From Bacteroidales bacterium (GTDB lineage: Bacteria; Bacteroidota; Bacteroidia; Bacteroidales; GCA-2748055), in assembly GCA_020636775.1 (NCBI GenBank), contig JACJXF010000016.1:1-57286 (forward strand): 57,286 nt of DNA, in the 5' to 3' direction. Positions 51,975 through 57,286 of this stretch are shown in pieces. How positions within the stretch are numbered: position 1 is the stretch's first letter; the number at the start of each line of letters is the position of its first letter. The notes below the pieces were generated by a model that made no database searches, was not told where the DNA came from, and saw nothing but the letters and a program-made list of their open reading frames with translations. A program made the position numbers and the translations under genes.

Positions 51975-53465
51975 ATGAAAGAATTCATTTTGGCGCTCGA
52001 TCAGGGAACTACCAGTTGCAGAGCACTGATAATAGATCAGAAAGGAAATATTGCAGCAGTCTCACAGAAGGAGTTTAAGCAAATCTATCCAAAACCGGGA
52101 TGGGTGGAGCATGATCCTGAGGAAATCTGGACTAAACAGCTCGGGGTAGCTCTGGATGCCATAAAAAAAGCCGGTATTGAAAGTTCTGCTCTGGCAGGAA
52201 CAGGTATTACCAACCAGAGGGAAACTACGGTTGTGTGGGACAGAAAAACAGGTAAACCTATTTATAATGCAATAGTATGGCAGGACAGGCGTACGGCTGA
52301 ATTTTGCGATAAGCTTAAAATACAGGGGCACAGCAAAAAAATTCTGGAGAAAACCGGACTGATAATCGATGCGTATTTCTCAGCCACCAAGATAAGATGG
52401 ATTTTAGAAAATGTTGAAGGAGCCGGAAAAATGGCTGAGGAAGGAAGGCTGGCGTTTGGTACAATAGACTCCTGGCTTATGTGGAAGCTTTCAGGGGAAA
52501 AGTTGCATGTAACGGATGTTACCAATGCTTCCAGAACCATGCTTTTCAATATTCATACTCTTGAATGGGACAAGGAATTGCTGAAAATATTTGATATTCC
52601 TGCAAGTATGCTCCCTGAGGTAAGATCTTCGAGTGAAGTGTATGGAACCACGGCCGGACAATTCCCGGCTGGTGTGCCTCTTGCCGGTATTGCCGGAGAT
52701 CAGCAGTCGGCCCTTTTCGGACAGATGTGCATTGAGAAGGGAATGGTTAAAAATACATACGGAACCGGCTGTTTCATGGTAATGAATATAGGCAACAAAG
52801 CCATTGAGTCGAAAAGTAAACTGCTTACAACGATTGCCTGGAAAATTGGCAACAACACTCAATATGCCCTTGAGGGAAGCATTTTCATTGCTGGCGCTGT
52901 GGTTCAATGGCTTCGGGATGAGCTTGGTATCATTAAGAGTTCAGCAGATATAGAAAAGCTTGCGGGCAGTGTGAAGCATAGCGACGGTGTTTATTTTGTC
53001 CCTGCATTTGCCGGACTTGGCGCGCCGCACTGGAATCAGCATGCCCGTGGTACCATGTTCGGAATAACCCGGGGAACCAAAGCAGCACATATTGCCCGTG
53101 CAGCTCTGGATAGCATTGCCTTTCAGACTCTGGATGTGCTGCAGGCTATGCAAAACGATTCAGGAATACATATCAGTGAACTACGCGTCGATGGCGGTGC
53201 AACGGTAAATAATCAGCTTATGCAATTTCAGTCAGATTTATTGCAGGCAAAGGTTGTCCGACCAAAAATTACTGAAACCACTGCCTTTGGTGCAGCATAC
53301 CTTGCAGGTCTCGCAGTGAACTTCTGGAGCAGTATTGACGAAATAAAAAAACAATGGCAGGTTGAACATGTTTTTTCACCGGAAATAAAACCGGAAGAGA
53401 CTGATCTTCTCGTAAAAGAATGGCATCGTGCTGTCAATGCCGCCAAAATTTGGGCAGGTAATTAA
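51975..53465 (+). CDS. glpK: Glycerol kinase
   Basis: A 496-residue FGGY kinase. The ATG at 51975 is chosen because KEFILALDQGTTSCRALIID is the family start and an upstream frame overlaps glpD. Other blocks: GITNQRETTVVWDRKTGKPIYNAIVWQDRRT, AGDQQSALFGQMC, GTGCFMVMN and PAFAGLGAPHW. Makes glycerol 3-phosphate for GlpD. A short AAGGA precedes the start. Confidence 0.96.
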   Translation: MKEFILALDQGTTSCRALIIDQKGNIAAVSQKEFKQIYPKPGWVEHDPEEIWTKQLGVALDAIKKAGIESSALAGTGITNQRETTVVWDRKTGKPIYNAIVWQDRRTAEFCDKLKIQGHSKKILEKTGLIIDAYFSATKIRWILENVEGAGKMAEEGRLAFGTIDSWLMWKLSGEKLHVTDVTNASRTMLFNIHTLEWDKELLKIFDIPASMLPEVRSSSEVYGTTAGQFPAGVPLAGIAGDQQSALFGQMCIEKGMVKNTYGTGCFMVMNIGNKAIESKSKLLTTIAWKIGNNTQYALEGSIFIAGAVVQWLRDELGIIKSSADIEKLAGSVKHSDGVYFVPAFAGLGAPHWNQHARGTMFGITRGTKAAHIARAALDSIAFQTLDVLQAMQNDSGIHISELRVDGGATVNNQLMQFQSDLLQAKVVRPKITETTAFGAAYLAGLAVNFWSSIDEIKKQWQVEHVFSPEIKPEETDLLVKEWHRAVNAAKIWAGN

Positions 53466-53485
53466 TTAATAAACAGACTTTTACT

Positions 53486-54205
53486 ATGCATGCATTTATT
53501 GCTGAATTTATCGGAACAGCCATGATACTGCTGCTTGGTGGCGGAGTTGTTGCAAATGTATTACTTAAGCAGACAAAAGGAAATAACGGAGGATGGATTG
53601 TCATAACATTTGGTTGGGCAATAGCAGTATTTACAGGGGTTTTAATTGCAGCACCATATAGTGGTGCTCATCTGAATCCGGCAGTAACCATAGGCCTTGT
53701 TCTGGCTAATAAATTTTCACCTTCCCTGATTCCCATGTATATAACAGCTCAGGTCCTGGGAGCCATGTTTGGCTCTTTACTGGTTTGGCTGGCTTATAAG
53801 AAACATTTTGATATCAGCGAAGATTCCGGCGCCATTCTGGCCATATTTTGTACCTCGCCAAGCATCAGGAGTTATGGTTACAATATTCTTACAGAAGCCA
53901 TTGGAACTTTTTGTCTTGTGCTGGCTGTTTTGTTTATGGCAAAGCCGGATGTTGGTTTAGGGGCATTGAACGCCCTTCCGGTTTCACTTGTAGTATTGGG
54001 TATTGGCCTGTCACTGGGGGGGCCAACGGGCTATGCTATTAACCCCGCTCGTGATTTCGGTCCCCGGCTTTTACATTATATCCTTCCACTGAAATATAAA
54101 GGTACAAGCGACTGGAAGTATTCATGGGTACCAATTGTGGGGCCCGTTCTCGGGGGAGCCATTGCTGCCCTGGGATATTCGATAATTATCAATGTTAAGT
54201 TCTGA
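53486..54205 (+). CDS. glpF: Glycerol uptake facilitator (aquaglyceroporin)
   Basis: A 239-residue MIP channel with six helices and two NPA loops: GAHLNPAVT (60-68) and AINPARDFGPRL (183-194). The Asp after the second NPA-Arg marks the glycerol-conducting branch. Lets glycerol enter for GlpK; 20 bp after glpK. Confidence 0.93.
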   Translation: MHAFIAEFIGTAMILLLGGGVVANVLLKQTKGNNGGWIVITFGWAIAVFTGVLIAAPYSGAHLNPAVTIGLVLANKFSPSLIPMYITAQVLGAMFGSLLVWLAYKKHFDISEDSGAILAIFCTSPSIRSYGYNILTEAIGTFCLVLAVLFMAKPDVGLGALNALPVSLVVLGIGLSLGGPTGYAINPARDFGPRLLHYILPLKYKGTSDWKYSWVPIVGPVLGGAIAALGYSIIINVKF

Positions 54206-54236
54206 AAATCCAATCTGCCTGCTGCCTGGCTATACC

Positions 54237-55697
54237 TTAATTCCTCCAGAATTGCGGAGTGAAAATTACAAATATTGAAAACAGCTCCAGTCGGCCAAGC
54301 ATCATCATTATCATGAGTACATCTTTTCCAAATATGGGAATGGCAGCGTAGTTGCCAACCGGTCCCACTTCCGCCAGTCCCGGACCTATTCCTCCCATGC
54401 ATGATATCACCCCGCCTATGGAAGTATGAAAATCGACTCCAACCGCAATAAGCAGTAAACTTCCTACAATAAAGGTGGAGAGATAAATGGCAATAAAGCT
54501 AAGAACATTGTGCACTATGCGTGAATCAACAGGCTGGTTATTTATTTTTATAGGGATAACAGCTGTCCCATGAATAATCTGCTTGAAGGAAGCCTTAATT
54601 TTTTTAAATAAAAACACATGTCTGATAACCTTTATTCCTCCCCCGGTACTTCCAGCACTGGCACCCACAAACATCAGCAGAAATATTAAAAAGAGCGAGA
54701 GATTCGGCCAAAGCATATAATCGTCGGTTGCAAAACCGGTGGCAGTAATTATCGAGGAAACCTGAAACAATGCCCGGCGAAAAGCCTCTTCATAATGGGC
54801 ATGATAGTGAGATATCAGCTCGGTGGCTATCACGACTGTAAAGACTGCAATAATGAGCAGATAATATTTTAATTCTTCATTCTGAAATACTTTTCTGAAC
54901 TGCCTCTTTAGCCCAAAATAATGCATTGTAAAATTGATCCCTGATAAAATCATGAATACCGAAATTACATACTGTGCATAAGGGGAATAGCCGGCAATGC
55001 TGGAATTCCGGGTTGAAAATCCTCCGGTTGCTATGGTACCGAACGAATGACAGACCGCATCAAAGAGATTCATATCACCGGCCCACAAAAGCAGAGTTTC
55101 TGCCAGAGTGAGTCCGGCATAAATTATCCACAAACGTTTTGCAACGCTTCCAATGCGGGGAGAAAGTTTTTCCTGCATGATTCCGGATGATTCATTATTG
55201 AATAACATCACACCTTCAATTTTCAGGAAAGGTAAAAGAGCTACCGCCAGCACAACAATTCCCATTCCTCCAATCCAGTGAGTGAGGCTGCGCCAGAATA
55301 AGATCCCGTAAGGCAGGGATTCAATGTCATTTAATATGGAAGCCCCCGTGGTGGTGAATCCGGAAACAGATTCAAATAAGGCGTTGGTGAAGCCGGGAAT
55401 ACTACGACTGATAAGGTAGGGGAGAGTGCCGAAAAGAGAAAGCAGAAACCAGGCAAGGCTCACAATTATAAAGGATTCTCTTATTCCGAACGATTTGCTC
55501 CTGTGACTATCCGTAAGTTTCCAGCATAGAAGGCCGAAAAGTATTAGAATAGTGGTAGAAATTAAAAATGGCCTCTCAGGCTCTCCATAAATGAGTGAAA
55601 TGATAATGCAGGTCGACATAAATACACCTTCGAGCATCAGGATGATTCCCAGGATGTGAACGATTCCCCGAAAGTTGATATGTGCCTGTCTCCCCAT
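54237..55697 (-). CDS. trkH: TrkH-family potassium uptake channel
   Basis: A 486-residue membrane protein with about ten helices and the repeated P-loops of TrkH/KtrB: FTTTGASIL, IATGGFSTRNSS, ATGFATDDY and SCMGGIGPGLAEVGP. TrkH moves potassium with a cytoplasmic RCK partner (TrkA); no trkA is next to it. Convergent with glpF (31 bp apart) and divergent from the hydrogenase-like cluster. Confidence 0.92.
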   Translation of the reverse strand: MGRQAHINFRGIVHILGIILMLEGVFMSTCIIISLIYGEPERPFLISTTILILFGLLCWKLTDSHRSKSFGIRESFIIVSLAWFLLSLFGTLPYLISRSIPGFTNALFESVSGFTTTGASILNDIESLPYGILFWRSLTHWIGGMGIVVLAVALLPFLKIEGVMLFNNESSGIMQEKLSPRIGSVAKRLWIIYAGLTLAETLLLWAGDMNLFDAVCHSFGTIATGGFSTRNSSIAGYSPYAQYVISVFMILSGINFTMHYFGLKRQFRKVFQNEELKYYLLIIAVFTVVIATELISHYHAHYEEAFRRALFQVSSIITATGFATDDYMLWPNLSLFLIFLLMFVGASAGSTGGGIKVIRHVFLFKKIKASFKQIIHGTAVIPIKINNQPVDSRIVHNVLSFIAIYLSTFIVGSLLLIAVGVDFHTSIGGVISCMGGIGPGLAEVGPVGNYAAIPIFGKDVLMIMMMLGRLELFSIFVIFTPQFWRN

Positions 55698-55714
55698 TAG
55701 GAAATTTTAACCGG

Positions 55715-55722
55715 CAAATGTA
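55715..55722 (-). promoter_or_regulatory. -7 element of trkH
   Basis: Minus-strand TACATTTG, exact TAnnTTTG, 18 bases before the trkH ATG. Confidence 0.6.
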
Positions 55723-55827
55723 TAACTTTTTCAAACAAATATCCCTTAATAAGTGCATAAAGTGCTGCGATTCAGCAGGCAGCTTTTCAATATTCTCAAG
55801 GAACTTATTTAGAATTATTTTATTTTG

Positions 55828-55861
55828 TTGTTATCTTAATAACAATGTTATTTTAATAACA
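55828..55861 (+). promoter_or_regulatory. Two tandem Rex-like palindromes
   Basis: TTGTTAT-CTTA-ATAACAA (55828-55845) and TGTTAT-TTTA-ATAACA (55846-55861), 17 bp centre to centre, covering the -33 position of the promoter just downstream. The form is close to the Rex (NADH sensor) operator TTGTTAANNNNTTAACAA known from anaerobes. Confidence 0.65.
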
Positions 55862-55871
55862 AAGTTGTTTC

Positions 55872-55879
55872 TATCTTTG
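55872..55879 (+). promoter_or_regulatory. -7 promoter element of the hydrogenase-like cluster
   Basis: TATCTTTG matches TAnnTTTG, 11 bases after the second palindrome. Transcription would start near 55886. Confidence 0.7.
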
Positions 55880-55894
55880 TACTGTAAAACCGGA

Positions 55895-56311
55895 ATGAAC
55901 AGGGAAAATGGACGATTGTGGAAGAATTTTCCGGAATCATTAAAGCGGTCTTACTGGAATCAGGTGAAAAAAATAAGAGAAATTTCGGAGATTATAGAGG
56001 GAAAGGTACTATGTTGCCAGAATATGCTTGATCATAATATCGAGCATGCGTTTGCATCTGACCTTATGAGTGATGTTCTTACGGTGGAAAAGAGCAATCT
56101 GCTTCTTATTACCGGCCTTGCCAATACTCAAACCATACGAACAGCAGAAATGTCTGATATCTCTTGTATTATTTTCGCCCGTAATAAAAAAGTCGGAAGT
56201 GAAATAGTTTCCTTAGCCGAAGAAACCGGAATCATAATTATGGAAAGTTCTTTTTCCGTTTTCAGGATCTCCGGAGAGTTATATAAGGCAGGTATAAAAC
56301 CTGTGTTTTAG
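55895..56311 (+). CDS. DRTGG-domain protein
   Basis: A 138-residue protein from the ATG at 55895 (a GTG at 55964, giving 115 residues, fits the family start KIREISEIIEGKV better). DRTGG domain over about 26-136: GKVLCCQNMLDHNIEHAFASDLMSDVL, LLLITGLANTQTIRTAEMSDISCIIFAR and ETGIIIMESSFSVFRISGELYKAGIKP. DRTGG domains occur with HPr kinase and CBS proteins and in clusters for bifurcating [FeFe]-hydrogenases. They probably sense a small ligand. Upstream methionines beyond 55895 would precede the predicted transcript start. Confidence 0.8.
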   Translation: MNRENGRLWKNFPESLKRSYWNQVKKIREISEIIEGKVLCCQNMLDHNIEHAFASDLMSDVLTVEKSNLLLITGLANTQTIRTAEMSDISCIIFARNKKVGSEIVSLAEETGIIIMESSFSVFRISGELYKAGIKPVF

Positions 56312-56314
56312 CCT

Positions 56315-56740
56315 ATGCAGTTTAAATATAAGCTAGAAGGCGGGGATTTTACAAATGCAGGGAATGCTTCTAGTGCAGTAAAAAAAATCCTGAGACAACT
56401 GAATGTGGATTCTGCAATTATTAAGCGAATAGTGGTTGCCTTATATGAAGCTGAAGTAAACATCGTAGCTCATGCCTATTCAGGAATTATTGATGTTAAC
56501 ATAGACGAAAATAAGTTGTATATCTGTCTTGAAGATAAGGGTCCGGGAATACCGGATATTGAAAAAGCCATGGAGGAGGGTTATTCAACAGCTTCAAGTA
56601 AGGTAAGGGAAATGGGGTTCGGTGCAGGTATGGGCCTTGCCAATATAAAAAGAAATGCAGACAGATTCCTGATTTCTTCAGAAACAGGAAAAGGTACTAA
56701 AGTTGAATTATTTCACAATCTGAAACAGAATGCAGAATAA
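56315..56740 (+). CDS. RsbW/SpoIIAB-like ATP-binding protein
   Basis: A 141-residue GHKL ATPase without a dimerisation or phosphoacceptor domain. N box with Glu45 and Asn49 (YEAEVNIVAHA), G1 box DKGPGIPD (74-81) and G2 box GFGAGMGLANI (101-111) are complete. It resembles anti-sigma factor kinases. In hydrogenase clusters of anaerobes such a protein often sits between a DRTGG protein and iron-sulfur proteins; its target there is not known. 3 bp after the DRTGG gene, overlapping the next gene by 11 bp. Confidence 0.85.
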   Translation: MQFKYKLEGGDFTNAGNASSAVKKILRQLNVDSAIIKRIVVALYEAEVNIVAHAYSGIIDVNIDENKLYICLEDKGPGIPDIEKAMEEGYSTASSKVREMGFGAGMGLANIKRNADRFLISSETGKGTKVELFHNLKQNAE

Positions 56741-57286
56741 ATACAGCGATACAGATTTTCATCATGCACTAAAAGTGCTTGATGAGGTATGTATAGGATG
56801 TACCCATTGCATGTCTGCTTGCCCTACTCAGGCCATAAGAGTCAGGGATGGTAAGGCGCGGATTATTGACAACCGCTGCGTGGACTGCGGTGAATGCTAC
56901 AAAGCCTGCCCTGTTTCAGCCATCATAGTCGAACAGGACGATCTTGAAATGATATATAACTACCCTGTTCGCGCCTTGCTGCTCCCCAGTGTCCTGATTG
57001 GCCAGTTTCCGGAAAAAATAAGAACGTCAAAAATTTATGCTGCATTAAAAGAAATTGGATTCACCCATATTTTCGAAGTTGAAAATTCAGTGGATATGGT
57101 CCTGGAAGCTTATGAAAGCTATAAAATGCAGAATGCTAACCGTCCGCTTATTTCTTCTTTCTGCCCGGCAATCATACGTTTGATACAGGTGAGGTTTCCT
57201 TCACTGGCAGACAACATTCTATGCGCAAAACCTCCGATCGACATTTCAGCACAGTATTATAAAAAACGCCTCATGGCTGAAGGCTT
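56730..57286 (+). CDS. Two-[4Fe-4S] ferredoxin/[FeFe]-hydrogenase-like protein, cut by the right edge
   Basis: ATG at 56730 opens a frame of 185 codons that runs off the window. Two [4Fe-4S] motifs are at the front: CIGCTHCMSACP (Cys21, 24, 27, 31) and CVDCGECYKACP (Cys50, 53, 56, 60). Then comes the beginning of a hydrogenase large-subunit-like domain (YPVRALLLPSVLIGQF, FTHIFEVENSVDMVLE). The first H-cluster motif reads SSFCPAI (Cys145) in place of TSCCPAW: the proton-shuttle cysteine is Phe but the cluster-ligand cysteine remains. So it may be a sensory or electron-transfer homologue, not an H2-making enzyme. The rest lies outside. Confidence 0.85.
   Translation, partial: MQNKYSDTDFHHALKVLDEVCIGCTHCMSACPTQAIRVRDGKARIIDNRCVDCGECYKACPVSAIIVEQDDLEMIYNYPVRALLLPSVLIGQFPEKIRTSKIYAALKEIGFTHIFEVENSVDMVLEAYESYKMQNANRPLISSFCPAIIRLIQVRFPSLADNILCAKPPIDISAQYYKKRLMAEG

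Overview
The window reads as one contig from an anaerobic, fermentative member of the Bacteroidota, most likely in or near the Bacteroidales/Marinilabiliales. The support is: repeated matches to the Bacteroidota promoter (TTTG, about 20 nt, TAnnTTTG); almost no Shine-Dalgarno sequences; lineage-typical genes (PorT, TamL lipoprotein, S46 dipeptidyl-peptidase of DPP11 type, DUF3467 after rpoC, BlaR1 with a TonB-like tail, VPS10/Asp-box exoprotein); and a putatively bifurcating EtfBA with an acyl-CoA dehydrogenase plus the start of a hydrogenase-type gene cluster.

Layout. 1-5.8 kb (minus strand): a tyrosine recombinase cut by the left edge, a CE15-type glucuronoyl esterase and a large Asp-box propeller exoprotein. 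5.9-9.5 kb: nitroreductase, Ldh-family oxidoreductase, SDR and VOC proteins, separated by three blocks of short GTTACCCC-type repeats. 9.6-18.1 kb: menG/ubiE-porT, a SpoU-type RNA methyltransferase divergent from tamL, fbaA, a sodium:neurotransmitter-symporter family transporter and an HhH (ComEA-like) membrane protein. 18.5-34 kb: the information-processing core rpsU-xerC-hpf, then tRNA-Thr/Tyr/Gly/Thr-tuf-tRNA-Trp-secE-nusG-rplKAJL-rpoBC-DUF3467. Its tRNA-tuf order matches the E. coli thrU-tyrU-glyT-thrT-tufB locus.

34-43.7 kb: etfB-etfA-acyl-CoA dehydrogenase; a small unknown protein; DUF2520 protein-kdsC-like phosphatase-UbiA prenyltransferase-maf-DPP11-like peptidase. 43.8-47 kb: larE-larC-larB-nikR, making the nickel-pincer cofactor under an apparent nickel-responsive regulator, with no larA next to it. 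47-50.1 kb (minus): blaR1-blaI with three tandem palindromic operators over the promoter, then a cupin/SnoaL pair. 50.4-54.2 kb: glpD-glpK-glpF. 54.2-55.7 kb (minus): TrkH. 55.8 kb to the right edge: two Rex-like palindromes and a promoter in front of a DRTGG protein, an RsbW-like ATPase and a two-[4Fe-4S]/hydrogenase-like protein cut by the edge.

Taken together: glycerol and peptides would feed central metabolism; Etf/acyl-CoA dehydrogenase could produce reduced ferredoxin; and the edge cluster looks like the regulatory front of an NADH/ferredoxin hydrogenase operon sensed through NADH/NAD+. The most interesting items are the Rex-like/hydrogenase front end, the larA-less lar-nikR operon with a CxxC-containing LarE, the single strong Shine-Dalgarno sequence in front of hpf in the same cluster as rpsU (bS21), and the triple BlaI-type operator array. 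All functions are inferred by reading sequence; no database search was run.
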